A stretch of DNA of 62,381 nucleotides from Rubrivivax benzoatilyticus JA2 = ATCC BAA-35 (GTDB lineage: Bacteria > Pseudomonadota > Gammaproteobacteria > Burkholderiales > Burkholderiaceae_C): contig NZ_AEWG01000097.1 of assembly GCF_000190375.1 (NCBI RefSeq), positions 1 through 62,381 on the forward strand. Reading direction: 5' to 3'. Below are positions 41,324-52,681 of the stretch, one piece after another (the first letter of the stretch is position 1; every line of letters begins with the position of its first letter). Below the pieces are notes generated by a model. That model ran no database searches. It was not told the DNA's origin and saw nothing but the letters and a program-made list of their open reading frames with translations. Position numbers and translations under genes: made by a program.

Positions 41324-42619
41324 CTAGCGCTCGGCGCTGGTGGCGCGCGAACTCTGGCGCAGGAACAGGCGCGAGACGGTCTCGGCGAGATGCTCACGCT
41401 CGCTGCCGTCGGCGGCGTGCAACTCGGCCAGCGTGCCGTGCAGCATCTTGTGCGTCAGGCCGCGCGACAGCGCTTCGAGCACGCTGTCGATCGGCTCGCC
41501 GCGCGCCAGCAGGCGGCGCGCACGCTGCATCTCGATGGCGGTCCAGTCCTCGGCCTGGCGGTTCAGGGCCTGGATCAGCGGCACCGCGGCGCGCTGGTCC
41601 AGCCAGTGCGCGAAGCTCTGCACGCCGGCGTCGATGATGGCCTCGGCCTGCTGGACGGCGGCCTGGCGCTTCTCGCCTGCGGACTGGACGACGGCCGACA
41701 GGTCGTCGACCGTGTACATGTAGACATCGCGCAGCTTGGCGACCTCGGGCTCGATGTCGCGCGGCACGGCCAGGTCGACCATGAACATCGGGCGATGGCG
41801 GCGCTGCTTCAGCGCGCTCTCGACCGCGCCCAGGCCGATGATCGGCAGCGAACTGGCGGTGCAGGAGATGACGGCGTCGAACTCGTGCAGGCGCTGCGGC
41901 AGGTCGGCCAGGCGCAGCGCCTGGGCGCCGAAGCGGCTGGCCAGATGCTCGCCGCGTTCCAGCGTGCGGTTGGCGATCGCCATGCTGCGCGGCGTGCGCG
42001 CCGAGAAATGCGTGGCCACCAGCTCGATCATCTCGCCGGCGCCGACGAACAGCACATGGATGTCGGCCAGGTCCTCGAAGATCTGCGAGGCCAGGCGCAC
42101 GGCTGCGGCGGCCATGCTGATCGAGTGCGAGCCGATCTCGGTGGCGGTGCGCACTTCCTTGGCGACCGAGAACGAGCGCTGGAACAGCTGGTGCAGCGTC
42201 GTGCCCAGCGTGCCGGCTTCGTCGGCCTGGCGCACGGCCTGCTTCATCTGGCCGAGGATCTGGGGCTCGCCCAGCACCATCGAGTCCAGGCCGGAGGCGA
42301 CGCGGAAGGCGTGGCGCGCGGCGTCACGGTTCTCGCGCACGTAGGTGTGCGACTGCAGGTGGCCGCCGCTGACGCCGCCTTGTTCGGCCAGCCAGTCCAT
42401 CGTCGGCCGCACCAGCTCGTGCACGGTCTTCGGATCGGCTGCGACGTACAGCTCGGTGCGGTTGCACGTCGACACCAGCGCGGCTTCGGGCGTCGCGATG
42501 TGCAGGCGTTCACGCAGAGCACGCAACGCCGACGGCATCTGTTCCGGCGCGAATGCGAGCCGCCCGCGAAGATCCAGCGGGGCGGAGTGGTGATTGAGGC
42601 CGAGGGTGAAGACGCTCAC
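41324..42619 (-). CDS. hemA: Glutamyl-tRNA reductase HemA
   Basis: 431 aa. First committed step of tetrapyrrole synthesis by the C5 pathway, reducing Glu-tRNA to glutamate semialdehyde with NADPH. The start is GTG 42619 ([20 protein letters not shown]). The catalytic Cys52 is in [12 protein letters not shown], followed by [18 protein letters not shown] and [17 protein letters not shown] (NADPH binding). It heads the hemA-prfA-prmC group. Confidence 0.97.
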   Translation of the reverse strand: MSVFTLGLNHHSAPLDLRGRLAFAPEQMPSALRALRERLHIATPEAALVSTCNRTELYVAADPKTVHELVRPTMDWLAEQGGVSGGHLQSHTYVRENRDAARHAFRVASGLDSMVLGEPQILGQMKQAVRQADEAGTLGTTLHQLFQRSFSVAKEVRTATEIGSHSISMAAAAVRLASQIFEDLADIHVLFVGAGEMIELVATHFSARTPRSMAIANRTLERGEHLASRFGAQALRLADLPQRLHEFDAVISCTASSLPIIGLGAVESALKQRRHRPMFMVDLAVPRDIEPEVAKLRDVYMYTVDDLSAVVQSAGEKRQAAVQQAEAIIDAGVQSFAHWLDQRAAVPLIQALNRQAEDWTAIEMQRARRLLARGEPIDSVLEALSRGLTHKMLHGTLAELHAADGSEREHLAETVSRLFLRQSSRATSAER

Positions 42620-42708
42620 GGAGCAGGATTGTAGGAGGCGGCCGACAGGAAGCGAGGGGTCAGGCTTGAGCAGGGTCAAAGCGAGCGTCCGGGGCAGAAT
42701 CGAGTCCG

Positions 42709-42990
42709 ATGGGACCCCTGGACGCTTTCTGGCACGTGCTCAACTTCGTTCTGCCGGCGCTGGCCGTCGCCTCGTTGGCGGCCGGCGCGGCAAAACTGCT
42801 CTGGCGTCGCGAACTGAACACAGTGTCCTGGGCCCGGCTGGCGCGCGACGCCTCGCTCGCCAACCTCGCCGTGCTCTTGGCCGGCCTGCTGCTCACGCGG
42901 CACGACGGGCGCATGCTGACCTACGGCGCGATGGTGCTGGCCTGCGCCGCCACGCTGTGGTGGCGCGGTTTCGGCCCGGGGCGCCGCTGA
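42709..42990 (+). CDS. Small membrane protein, unrecognised
   Basis: 93 aa. Three hydrophobic helices are seen: [39 protein letters not shown] and [17 protein letters not shown], separated by short arginine-containing loops. It starts at ATG 42709, divergent from hemA with 89 bp between, and ends 12 bp from the convergent miaB stop. Small proteins of this look are common beside hemA in Burkholderiales. No catalytic motif is visible, and the function is unknown. Confidence 0.75.
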   Translation: MGPLDAFWHVLNFVLPALAVASLAAGAAKLLWRRELNTVSWARLARDASLANLAVLLAGLLLTRHDGRMLTYGAMVLACAATLWWRGFGPGRR

Positions 42991-43002
42991 GCCGCATCGC
43001 GC

Positions 43003-44337
43003 TCAGTCCGCCAGCACCGGCGTGCCGCGCAGCGAGTGCGGCAGCGCCTCGGTGATCGTCACGTCCAGCATCTGGCCGATCAGCCGCGACGGGGTCGGGC
43101 CGCCGTCGAAGTTGACGATGCGGTTGCACTCGGTGCGGCCCATCAGCTCCTGCGGGTTCTTCTTCGACGGGCCTTCGACGAGGATGGTCTGGCGCGTGCC
43201 GACACGCGAGGCGCTGATGCGGCGCACGTTGGCCTCGATCGCCGCCTGCAGCGTCTGCAGCCGCGCGAGCTTGAGTTCCTGCGGCGTGTCGTCGTCCAGC
43301 GCCGCGGCCGGCGTGCCCGGGCGCTGGCTGTAGACGAAGCTGAAGCTGGCGTCGTAGCCGACGTCGTCGATCAGCTTCATCGTCTTCGCGAAGTCGTCCT
43401 CGGTCTCGCCGGGGAAGCCGACGATGAAGTCCGACGACAGGCTGATGCCGGGGCGCTGCTCGCGCAGCTTGCGGATCGTGCTCTTGTATTCGAGCGCGGT
43501 GTAGCCGCGTTTCATCGCCGAGAGGATGCGGTCGCTGCCGTGCTGCACCGGCAGGTGCAGGTGCGAGACCAGCTTCGGGATGCGGCCGTAGGCCTCGATC
43601 AGGCGCTGCGTGAACTCGTTCGGGTGGCTGGTCGTGAAGCGGATGCGCTCGATGCCCGGCACCTCGGCCACGTACTCCAGCAGCAGCGCCAGGTCGGCGA
43701 TCTCGCCGGACTCTCCCATCGCGCCGCGGTAGGCGTTGACGTTCTGGCCCAGCAGCGTCACTTCCTTGACGCCGCGGTCGGCGAGGTCGGCGACTTCGGT
43801 CAGCACGTCCTCGAACGGCCGGCTCACTTCCTCGCCGCGCGTGTAGGGCACGACGCAGTAGGTGCAGTACTTGGAGCAGCCTTCCATGATCGAGACGAAG
43901 GCGCTGGCACCTTCGATGCGCGGCGGCGGCAGGTGGTCGAACTTCTCGATCTCCGGGAAGCTGATGTCGACCTGCGGCCGGCGCTCGTTGCTGCGCGCGG
44001 CGATCATCTGCGGCAGCCGGTGCAGCGTCTGCGGGCCGAAGACCATGTCGACGTAGGGCGCGCGCTCGATGATCGCCGCGCCTTCCTGGCTGGCGACGCA
44101 GCCGCCGACGCCGATCAGCACGCCTTTCTTCTTCAGGTGCTTGACGCGGCCGAGGTCGCTGAAGACCTTCTCCTGCGCCTTCTCGCGCACCGAGCAGGTG
44201 TTGAACAGCACGAGGTCGGCCTGCTCGGGGTCGTCGGTGGGCTCGTAGCCGCCGGCGGCGTTGAGCACGTCGGCCATCTTGGCCGAGTCGTACTCGTTCA
44301 TCTGGCAGCCGAAGGTGCGGATGTAGACCTTTTTCAT
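43003..44337 (-). CDS. miaB: tRNA-2-methylthio-N6-dimethylallyladenosine synthase MiaB
   Basis: 444 aa radical-SAM methylthiotransferase modifying A37 of tRNAs reading UNN codons. The N-terminal UPF0004 domain has cysteines in [22 protein letters not shown] and [11 protein letters not shown]. The radical-SAM motif [15 protein letters not shown] is present, and the C-terminal TRAM domain has [16 protein letters not shown] 44337 lies 1 bp after the stop of a periplasmic hypothetical gene, so the two may be co-transcribed. Confidence 0.97.
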   Translation of the reverse strand: MKKVYIRTFGCQMNEYDSAKMADVLNAAGGYEPTDDPEQADLVLFNTCSVREKAQEKVFSDLGRVKHLKKKGVLIGVGGCVASQEGAAIIERAPYVDMVFGPQTLHRLPQMIAARSNERRPQVDISFPEIEKFDHLPPPRIEGASAFVSIMEGCSKYCTYCVVPYTRGEEVSRPFEDVLTEVADLADRGVKEVTLLGQNVNAYRGAMGESGEIADLALLLEYVAEVPGIERIRFTTSHPNEFTQRLIEAYGRIPKLVSHLHLPVQHGSDRILSAMKRGYTALEYKSTIRKLREQRPGISLSSDFIVGFPGETEDDFAKTMKLIDDVGYDASFSFVYSQRPGTPAAALDDDTPQELKLARLQTLQAAIEANVRRISASRVGTRQTILVEGPSKKNPQELMGRTECNRIVNFDGGPTPSRLIGQMLDVTITEALPHSLRGTPVLAD

Positions 44338-44338
44338 G

Positions 44339-44719
44339 TCACTGGGTCCAGGTCTGGGACTGGGGCTCGAAGCGCCACTTGGCGGCTTCCTCGGCGGTCT
44401 TCGGCCAGCGCTTGGCGCGTTCGCTGGCGTTGAGGATCCAGACGTCGAGCAACTGGCCGCGCAGCTCCCGCGTGTAGTTCACGACGAGCTTCTGGCCGGT
44501 GAGGCTGGCCGACAGCACGATCAGGTTGTTCTCGCCGCGGATGCGCGCGCCCGGCGCGAGCAGCGCTGGCTGCCCGTTGAGCAGCACCGCGGGGGCCTGG
44601 GTGACCACGAGCTCGCCGCGCAGCGAGTTCGGTGCCAGCTTGCGCTGCACGACGATCTGCGCGCTGGCGGGCAGGGAGACGGCAGCGACCAGCGTTGCCA
44701 GCGTGACACAGCGGAGCAT
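44339..44719 (-). CDS. Periplasmic protein of unknown function upstream of miaB
   Basis: 126 aa. The signal peptide is [21 protein letters not shown]. The mature part reads as a small beta-sandwich ([50 protein letters not shown]), then a helical [25 protein letters not shown] tail. No enzyme motif. It starts at ATG 44719, just beyond the tRNA-Met terminator. Similar hypothetical proteins precede miaB in related Burkholderiales (from memory); the function is unknown. Confidence 0.82.
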   Translation of the reverse strand: MLRCVTLATLVAAVSLPASAQIVVQRKLAPNSLRGELVVTQAPAVLLNGQPALLAPGARIRGENNLIVLSASLTGQKLVVNYTRELRGQLLDVWILNASERAKRWPKTAEEAAKWRFEPQSQTWTQ

Positions 44720-44745
44720 GGTGTGGATCCAGTGGCCGTGAAACG

Positions 44746-44778
44746 TAAAACGGCCCGAGGCGGTGAACCTCGGGCCGG
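44746..44778 (-). terminator. Terminator downstream of tRNA-Met
   Basis: A perfect 9-bp stem (GGCCCGAGG at 44752-44760, CCTCGGGCC at 44768-44776) with a 7-nt loop. On the minus strand it is followed by GTTTTACG. It begins 7 nt after the tRNA 3' end. Confidence 0.85.
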
Positions 44779-44782
44779 TATC

Positions 44783-44859
44783 TGGTGGCGCTTCAGGGAC
44801 TTGAACCCCGGACCTGCGGATTATGATTCCGTCGCTCTAACCAACTGAGCTAAAGCGCC
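44783..44859 (-). tRNA. tRNA-Met (anticodon CAT), elongator type
   Basis: 77 nt with encoded CCA. The 5' end is GGCGCTTTAGCTCAGTTGG, the anticodon loop ATCATAA has anticodon CAT, and the T arm is GGGTTCAAGTCC. The G1:C72 pair and the AATCATAATC loop context fit elongator Met. Initiator tRNA would lack the 1:72 pair. tRNA-Ile2 (lysidine) is less likely. Confidence 0.92.
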
Positions 44860-44904
44860 TGAGCCCAGCAGTATAACAAGGCTCTCGCCAACTCGTCACC
44901 TCCG

Positions 44905-46026
44905 ATGTTCAGCTTTTTCAAGAAGAAGGTCACACCGGCCCCGGCCGCCCCCGTCGAGCCGACGCCCGCCGAGGCCTCGGAGCAGGCTCCGGCGCTGTCG
45001 GATGACGAGCTCGAGCGTGCGGCGCTGGCGGCGGCGCCGGAGCCCGAGGCCGTGCCCGGACCGGCGCCCGTCGAGGTCGCTCCGGTGGCCGAGGTGCCGG
45101 CCGTGGCCGAGCCGCGCTCGCGCTGGCTCGACCGGCTGAAGCTCGGCTTGCGCAAGACCGGCAGCAGCATCACGCAGGTCTTCACCGGCACGAAGATCGA
45201 CGATGCGCTGTACGAGGACCTGGAGTCGGCGCTGCTGGTGGCCGATGCCGGTGTCGGCGCGACGCAGTACCTGCTGCAGGACCTGAAGCGCCGTGTGAAG
45301 GAGGCCAAGGCCACCGAGCCGGCGGTCGTCAAGGCGCTGCTCGCCGACGCCGTGGCCGAGCTGCTGGCGCCGCTGCAGAAGCCGCTGGTCATCGGCCAGC
45401 AGACGCCGACCGTCGTGATGGTGGCCGGCGTCAACGGTGCCGGCAAGACGACGACGATCGGCAAGCTGACGCGCCATCTGGCCGAGTCCGACCGCCGTGT
45501 GCTGTTGGCTGCGGCCGACACCTTCCGCGCCGCGGCGCGCGAGCAGCTCGCCGTCTGGGCCGACCGCAACCGCGTCGAGATCGTCAGCCAGCAGGGCGGC
45601 GACCCGGCCGCGGTGAGCTTCGACGCCGTCACCGCCGGCCGCGCGCGCGGCTGCGACGTCGTCATCGCCGACACCGCCGGGCGCCTGCCGACGCAGCTGC
45701 ACCTGATGGACGAGCTGAAGAAGATCAAGCGCACGATCGGCAAGGCGCAGGAGGGTGCGCCGCACGAGGTGCTGCTGGTCATCGACGGCAACACCGGCCA
45801 GAACGCGCTGGCCCAGGTGAAGGCCTTCGACGCCGCGCTGGGCCTCACCGGCTTGATCGTCACCAAGCTCGACGGCACCGCCAAGGGCGGCGTGCTGGCC
45901 GCGATCGCCCGCTGGTGCGCCGAGCAGGGCCGCGTCGTGCCGGTCTACTTCATCGGCGTCGGCGAGCGGCTGGAAGACCTGCAGACCTTCGACGCGCGGG
46001 AATTCGCGAACGCGCTGCTGGGGTGA
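44905..46026 (+). CDS. ftsY: Signal recognition particle receptor FtsY
   Basis: 373 aa. A short lysine start (MFSFFKKK) is followed by an acidic, Pro/Ala/Glu-rich A domain (about residues 9-70), then the NG GTPase domain: G1 GVNGAGKTTTIGKL, AADTFRAAAREQL, DTAGRLPTQLHLMDELKK, TKLDGTAKGG and a final YFIGVGERLEDLQTFDAREFANALLG. FtsY docks SRP-ribosome complexes to SecYEG. The partner ffh lies just beyond on the opposite strand. Confidence 0.97.
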   Translation: MFSFFKKKVTPAPAAPVEPTPAEASEQAPALSDDELERAALAAAPEPEAVPGPAPVEVAPVAEVPAVAEPRSRWLDRLKLGLRKTGSSITQVFTGTKIDDALYEDLESALLVADAGVGATQYLLQDLKRRVKEAKATEPAVVKALLADAVAELLAPLQKPLVIGQQTPTVVMVAGVNGAGKTTTIGKLTRHLAESDRRVLLAAADTFRAAAREQLAVWADRNRVEIVSQQGGDPAAVSFDAVTAGRARGCDVVIADTAGRLPTQLHLMDELKKIKRTIGKAQEGAPHEVLLVIDGNTGQNALAQVKAFDAALGLTGLIVTKLDGTAKGGVLAAIARWCAEQGRVVPVYFIGVGERLEDLQTFDAREFANALLG

Positions 46027-46036
46027 GCCCGGACGT

Positions 46037-46154
46037 GAACGGTCCGGTGGACCGTTCGCGCCTGGCGAAGAGCCGAAAGAACGGGGTCAGAAAGAACGGG
46101 GTCAGGTCTTGAGAGACCTGACCCCGTGCTGTTCGCGGCTGTTCGTGACCCCGT
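46037..46154. repeat. Nested inverted repeats between ftsY and ffh
   Basis: Two structures. GAACGGTCC/GGACCGTTC forms a hairpin (46037-46057). Then ACGGGGTCAGGTCT (46096-46109), a 4-nt loop and its exact complement (46114-46127) form a 14-bp stem. An additional ACGGGGTCA copy at 46081 and TGACCCCGT at 46146 flank it, and AAGAACGGGGTCAG is directly repeated at 46077 and 46092. This is longer and more ordered than a plain terminator and resembles REP/RAYT-type or MITE ends. It may also end both convergent transcripts. Confidence 0.75.
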
Positions 46155-46198
46155 CTGTTCGGTGGTGCGCAGCGCTGGCCGTGTGAAAGCGCGCCGGC

Positions 46199-47566
46199 TC
46201 AGCCGCCCATCCCCGGCGGCAGCATGCCCTTCATGCCGCCCATGCGCTTCATCATCTTCATCAGGCCGCCGCCCTTCATCTTCTTCATCACGCCCTGCAT
46301 CTGCTCGAACTGGTTGAGCAGGCGGTTGACTTCCTGGACGTGAACGCCGGCGCCGGCGGCGATGCGGCGTTTGCGGCTGGCCTTGATCAGCTCGGGCTTG
46401 CGCCGCTCCAGCGCCGTCATCGAGTTGATGATGCCTTCCATGCGGCGGACGTCGCGCTCCGCCTTGTCCATGTCGGCGCCCTTGGCCTTGGCGGTGATCT
46501 GGGTGGGCAGCTTGTCCATCAGCCCGGCCAGGCCGCCCATCTTCTTCATCTGGCTGATCTGCGAGAGGAAGTCGTTGAGGTCGAAGCCGCCGGACTTGAC
46601 CTTGTCGGCGAGCTTCTGCGCTTCCTTCAGGTCGACGCCCTTCTGCACCTCCTCGACCAGGGCGACGATGTCGCCCATGCCGAGCACGCGCCCGGCGTGG
46701 CGTTCGGCGTCGAAGACCTCCAGCCCGTCGATCTTCTCGGACACGCCGGCGAACTTGATCGGTGCGCCGGCGACCTGGCGCACCGACAGCGCCGCGCCGC
46801 CGCGCGAGTCGCCGTCGAGCTTGGTCAGCACGATGCCCGACAGCGGCAGCGCCTCCTTGAAGGCCTTGGCGGTGTTGATCGCGTCCTGGCCCTGCATCGC
46901 GTCGACGACGAACAGCGTCTCGACCGGCTTCAGCGTGGCGTGCAACTCGCGGATCTCGGCCATCAGCGCCTCGTCGATCGCCAGCCGGCCGGCGGTGTCG
47001 ACGAGCAGCACGTCGAAATAGTGGCGCTTGGCGTGGTCCAGCGCGGCCAGCGCGATGTCGCGCGGCTTGTCGCTCGGCGCGCTCGGGAACCACTCGGCGC
47101 CGGCCTGCTTGGTGACCGTCTTCAGCTGGTCGATGGCGGCCGGGCGGTAGACGTCGGCGGAGACCGTCAGCACCTTCTTCTTGCGCCGCTCGATCAGGTG
47201 CTTGGCCAGCTTGGCGGTGGTCGTCGTCTTGCCGGCGCCTTGCAGGCCGGCCATCAGGATGACCGCCGGCGGCTGGACCGCGAGGTTCAGGTCGGCGACA
47301 CCGTCGCCCATCGTCGCGGCGAGTTCCTTGTGGACGATGCCGACCAGGGCCTGGCCCGGGTTCAGCGAGCCGGCGACCTCCTGGCCGAGCGCCTTGTCCT
47401 TGACGCGGGCGATGAAGTCGCGCACCACCGGCAGCGCGACGTCGGCCTCGAGCAGGGCCATGCGCACTTCGCGCAGCATGTCCTGCACGTTGCCTTCGGT
47501 GATGCGGGCCTGGCCGCGCATCGTCTTGACCAGCCTCGAAAGCCGGTCTGATAGGTTCGAGGCCAT
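46199..47566 (-). CDS. ffh: Signal recognition particle protein Ffh
   Basis: 455 aa. N domain, then G domain with G1 GLQGAGKTTTTAKL, SADVYRPAAIDQL, DTAGRLAIDEALMAEI and TKLDGDSRGGAALS. The C-terminal M domain is methionine-rich (FEQMQGVMKKMKGGGLMKMMKRMGG) and binds 4.5S RNA and signal peptides. The 4.5S RNA gene was not seen here. It is convergent with ftsY, with a repeat-rich intergenic region between. Confidence 0.97.
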   Translation of the reverse strand: MASNLSDRLSRLVKTMRGQARITEGNVQDMLREVRMALLEADVALPVVRDFIARVKDKALGQEVAGSLNPGQALVGIVHKELAATMGDGVADLNLAVQPPAVILMAGLQGAGKTTTTAKLAKHLIERRKKKVLTVSADVYRPAAIDQLKTVTKQAGAEWFPSAPSDKPRDIALAALDHAKRHYFDVLLVDTAGRLAIDEALMAEIRELHATLKPVETLFVVDAMQGQDAINTAKAFKEALPLSGIVLTKLDGDSRGGAALSVRQVAGAPIKFAGVSEKIDGLEVFDAERHAGRVLGMGDIVALVEEVQKGVDLKEAQKLADKVKSGGFDLNDFLSQISQMKKMGGLAGLMDKLPTQITAKAKGADMDKAERDVRRMEGIINSMTALERRKPELIKASRKRRIAAGAGVHVQEVNRLLNQFEQMQGVMKKMKGGGLMKMMKRMGGMKGMLPPGMGG

Positions 47567-47611
47567 CGCCGCTTCAGGCCGGGAACGGCCTGCAAAAAGT
47601 ACACTGTCAGC

Positions 47612-48430
47612 ATGATTCTATCGAGTGCCTCTCCCGTGGTGAGCGGTGGCCTGCCGCTGTTCGTCGCGCTGCTGGCGATCGCCGGCTACGTTGTCGCCGC
47701 GCTGCCCCTGGCCAAGTCGGGCCGCATCTGGATCGCCGCGCTGCACGTCGGCTGGATCGCCCACCTCGCGGCGCTGGTGCTCGACATCGGCGGCATCGGC
47801 CAGGAGGTGCCCGGTGCACGGGTCGGTTTCGGCCCGGTGCTGTCGCTGACGGTCTGGCTGGTGATGGCGGTGCACACGGTGGAGAACCGCTTCATGCCGC
47901 TGCCGGCGGTGCGTCGCTGGCTGGCGGTCTGCGGTGCGGTCGTCGTCGTGCTGGCGGCGCTGTTCCCGGGCGAGCCGCACCAGTACCACTCGCCGCTGGC
48001 GCCGCTGCACTTCGCGCTCGGTGTCGGCTCGTACAGCCTGTTCGGCGCCGCGGTCGTGCACGCGATGATGCTCGACGCCAGCGAGCGCCGGCTGCGCGAG
48101 CACTCCGGCATCCACCAGGCGCGCACCGGCATGCCGCTGCTGCTGCTCGAGCGCCTGACCTTCCGCTTCGTCGAGGCCGGCTTCTCGGTGCTGACGGCGA
48201 CGATCGCGCTGGGCGCGCTGACCTCGGTTGGCTGGCGCTGGGACCACAAGGTGGTGTTCTCGCTGCTCGGCTGGGCGGTGTTCGCGGCGCTGCTCGTCGG
48301 CCGCCACCGCCAGGGCTGGCGCGGCCGCCAGGCCACGCGCTGGGTCTATGTCGGCGCGGTGCTGCTGCTGCTGGCGTATGCCGGCTCGCGCTTCGTCTTC
48401 GAGGTGCTGCTGGGGCGGCCGCCGGCGTGA
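47612..48430 (+). CDS. Cytochrome c assembly family inner-membrane protein (YpjD/CcsA-like)
   Basis: 272 aa, eight predicted membrane helices. It matches the YpjD/CcsA-like family (GEPHQYHSPLAPLHFALGVGSYSLFGAAVVHAMMLDASERRLRE; LLLLERLTFRFVEAGFSVLTATIALGALTSVGWRWDHKVVFSLLGW). The histidines in HYH/H-type loops suggest haem contact as in CcsA. Its precise role is not known; the same gene sits next to ffh in many beta- and gammaproteobacteria. It is coupled to a PP0621-type gene by a 4-nt overlap. Confidence 0.88.
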   Translation: MILSSASPVVSGGLPLFVALLAIAGYVVAALPLAKSGRIWIAALHVGWIAHLAALVLDIGGIGQEVPGARVGFGPVLSLTVWLVMAVHTVENRFMPLPAVRRWLAVCGAVVVVLAALFPGEPHQYHSPLAPLHFALGVGSYSLFGAAVVHAMMLDASERRLREHSGIHQARTGMPLLLLERLTFRFVEAGFSVLTATIALGALTSVGWRWDHKVVFSLLGWAVFAALLVGRHRQGWRGRQATRWVYVGAVLLLLAYAGSRFVFEVLLGRPPA

Positions 48431-48669
48431 AGTACCTGCTCGTCATCGCCGTCGTCGGCTTCGTGCTCTGGCTGATGTTCGGCCGCGGTCGTGGCCGCGA
48501 GGCTGCGGCGCCGGCCCGGCGCGCCCGCGGCGCCGCGGCGCCGGCGCAGCCGCAGGAGATGGTCGAATGCGCCCGCTGTGGCGTGCACCTGCCGGCCGAC
48601 GAGGCGCTCGCCGACGTCGCCGGCCGCCGCTACTGCAGCGAGGCGCACCGCCTCGCCGGGCCGCGCTAG
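48427..48669 (+). CDS. PP0621-family small membrane zinc-ribbon-like protein
   Basis: 80 aa. GTG 48427 overlaps the preceding stop. One N-terminal membrane helix (YLLVIAVVGFVLWLMFG), a basic Ala/Pro linker, and a C-terminal metal-binding-like segment MVECARCGVHLPADEALADVAGRRYCSEAH with Cys-x2-Cys and a later Cys-x3-His. This is the PP0621 family found between the ypjD-type gene and pilS in many genomes. Function unknown. Confidence 0.88.
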   Translation: MKYLLVIAVVGFVLWLMFGRGRGREAAAPARRARGAAAPAQPQEMVECARCGVHLPADEALADVAGRRYCSEAHRLAGPR

Positions 48670-48676
48670 GCCGCGG

Positions 48677-50541
48677 ATGGACGCGCCGGCGCAGGACCGT
48701 CGGCAGGGCGATCGGCGCCAGGGCGACCGGCGGGCGACGCCGCCGCATGCGGAGTCCTCGTGGTTCGGCCACGAGTCCAGCTTCGACCCGAACTGGGCCG
48801 CCAGCGGCAACCAGGAGATCGACCAGCGCCTGCGCTCGCTGTGGTCGCAGCGTGTCATCGGCGCCGAGGACAGCGCGCTGGCGCGCATCCACCGCACCTA
48901 TGCCGCGGTGCGCGCGGCCTTCGGCATCGCGCTGGTGGCGGTGCAGGGCGCCGGCAACCTGCTCGGCGCGCGCCTGTCGCTGCCGCTGACGCTGATCTGC
49001 ATCGCCTACGCGGTGCAGGCGATCGCGCTGTGGCTGCTGCCGCGTTTCCAGCCGCTGACCACGCCGGTGGCCTCGCCGATGCTGCGCCGGCGGCAGTGGC
49101 TGGCCACCGTCGGGGTCGACCTCGTCACCTTCGGGGCGCTGCACCTGGGTGGCAGCGGCGGCCCGGTCAACTACTCGGCACTGCTGGTGCTGCCGGTGCT
49201 GATGGCCGGTGTCGTCGGGCCGCGCCTGGTGGCGCTGGGCACCGCCGCCGGCGTCGCGCTGCTGCTGCTGGCCGGCGTCTCGCGCGGCGGCTGGGACGAC
49301 CTCGAACTCGCCGGCTCGCTGCTGCAGTCCGGCCTGGCCGGCTTGGGCCTGTTCGTCATCGCGCTGCTGTCGGGCGAGCTGTCGGCGCGCCTGGCGCGCG
49401 AGGAGCAGGCCGCTCGCGGCAGCCTCGAGCTGGCGCGCCAGCAGGCCCAGCTCAACCGGCTGGTGATCGAGGAGATGGTCGACGGCGTGCTGGTCGTCGA
49501 CGGGCGGCTGCGCGTGCGCGCCGCCAACCCGGCGGCGCGTGCGCTGCTGGTCGACGCCGGGCTGAGCCCGCCGGCGCCGTTCGGCCTGGAGACGCGGGCG
49601 AGCTGGGCGCCGCTCGCGCGCTCGGTGTCCCAGGCGCTGGCCGAGCGCCAGTGGCCCGAGGCCGGACGCGAGGTCACGCTGGCCTTCGACGGCGGTGTGC
49701 CGCGCACGCTGCGCCTGCGCGTGCGTTTCGTGCGCGGGCGCTCGCCGGCCGAGGGCGGGCCCGGCGAGCCGCTGTGCGTGCTGCTGCTGGAGGACGTGCG
49801 CATCGCCCAGGCCCGGCTGCAGCAGGAGAAGCTGGCGGCGATGGGTCGCGTGTCGGCCGGCATCGCGCACGAGATCCGCAACCCGCTGGCCGCGATCTCC
49901 CAGGCCAACGCCCTGCTGCTGGAAGACGAGCTCGCGCCCGCGCAGCGGCGCCTGGCGCGCATCGTCGCGGACAACGTCGACCGGCTCAAGCGCATCGTCG
50001 ACGACGTCATGGAGCTGGCGCCGGGCGGCCCGCAGGCCGTGCCGGTGCCGCTGGACGCCACCGCCGAGGTCGGCTGTGCCGCCGCCGACTGGGCCGCGAC
50101 GGCCTCGCTGCCGCTCGGCCATGCCAGCCGGCTGCGTGTCGAGCTGCCGGAGGCGCCGCTGGGTGTCGGCTTCGATCCCGAGCACCTGCGCCGGGTGCTC
50201 GTCAACCTGCTCGACAACGCCCGCCGCCACGCCAGCGAGGCCCCGGCGGCGATCCGGCTGCAGCTCTTCGCGCTGTCCGAGACCCAGGCCCAGCTGGTCG
50301 TCGCCAGCGACGGGCCGGCGATCGCGCCGGAGGTCGAGCCTTACATCTTCGAGCCGTTCTTCTCGACGCGCAGCCGTGGCGCCGGCCTCGGCCTGTATAT
50401 TTGCCGCGAGCTCTGCGAGCGCTACGGCGCGAGCATCGGCTACCGCCGGCGCGAGGCCGACGTCGGTGCCCGCAACGAGTTCGTCGTCACGATGAAACGC
50501 TGCCCGCTGCCGGCAGCCGACTCCCCGCTGCAACTGACCCC

Positions 50542-50545
<4 letters not shown>
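48677..50545 (+). CDS. pilS: Sensor histidine kinase PilS
   Basis: 622 aa. After a long, polar N terminus there are about six membrane helices (about residues 75-240), a PAS-like segment (VDGVLVVDGRLRVRAANPAARALL), HisKA with His398 in GIAHEIRNPLAAISQANALL, and an ATPase domain with LVNLLDNARRH and AGLGLYICRELCERYG. PilS senses PilA in the membrane and controls PilR. ATG 48677 was chosen since it follows the preceding gene by 7 bp; the reading frame extends upstream only through that gene. It overlaps pilR by 4 nt. Confidence 0.94.
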
Positions 50546-51987
<1,442 letters not shown>

Positions 51988-52575
51988 GTGGCGGGCTCGC
52001 CGCGTCACTGGCGCGACGGCTGGTACGCCGGCGCGCGGGTCGTCCCGTCGCCCAACTTCGGCCCGCGGCCACCGGGCACGGCGGTCTCGCTGGTGGTGCT
52101 GCACTCGATCAGCCTGCCGCCGGGCGAGTACGGCGGTGACGCCATCGAACGCCTGTTCACGAACACGCTGGACTGCGACGCCCACCCGTACTACGACCGG
52201 CTGCGCGGGCTGCAGGTGTCGGCGCACTTCGTCATCCGCCGCGGCGGCGGGTTGCTGCAGTTCGTGTCCTGCGACGATCGCGCCTGGCATGCCGGGCGTT
52301 CGGTGTGGCGCGGGCGCGAGAACTGCAACGACTGGTCGATCGGCATCGAGCTCGAAGGGCTGGAAGGCCAACCTTTCGAGACCGCGCAGTACGCCCGCCT
52401 GGCGCGGCTGCTGCCGGCGCTGGCGCGCGCCTATCCGCTGGCCGAGCTGACCGGCCACGAGCATGTCGCGCCGGGGCGCAAGCACGACCCTGGCGCAGGC
52501 TTCGACTGGCCGCGTCTGGCGCGGCTGCTGGCCGTGCGCGCACCCGCGCTGCGCGTGGCGCCGGCCGTCGGCTGA
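51988..52575 (+). CDS. ampD: 1,6-anhydro-N-acetylmuramyl-L-alanine amidase AmpD
   Basis: 195 aa cytoplasmic zinc amidase that recycles anhydromuropeptides. It starts at GTG 51988, the base after the pilR stop. The zinc ligands appear in VVLHSISLPPG (first His), a central HAGRSVWRGRENCNDWSIGIELEG and the last His-Asp in RKHDPGAGFDW; TGHEHVAPGRK is the conserved active-site region. It works downstream of lytic transglycosylases such as the one at 37104. It shares the pilSR transcription unit. Confidence 0.95.
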   Translation: MAGSPRHWRDGWYAGARVVPSPNFGPRPPGTAVSLVVLHSISLPPGEYGGDAIERLFTNTLDCDAHPYYDRLRGLQVSAHFVIRRGGGLLQFVSCDDRAWHAGRSVWRGRENCNDWSIGIELEGLEGQPFETAQYARLARLLPALARAYPLAELTGHEHVAPGRKHDPGAGFDWPRLARLLAVRAPALRVAPAVG

Positions 52576-52681
52576 GCCGCCTCTCTCGGCTTCGCCCGCC
52601 AGTCTCTCGAAGGTGCGCCCGTGGTGCTCCACGAGGGTGCCTCGCGGCCCGCTCCTGGTGCGGGATTCCACGCATGCGGAC

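Noticed and set aside
44783..44859. tRNA-Ile2 (CAT) or initiator tRNA-Met
   Set aside because: The acceptor has a G1:C72 pair and the loop context matches elongator tRNA-Met.
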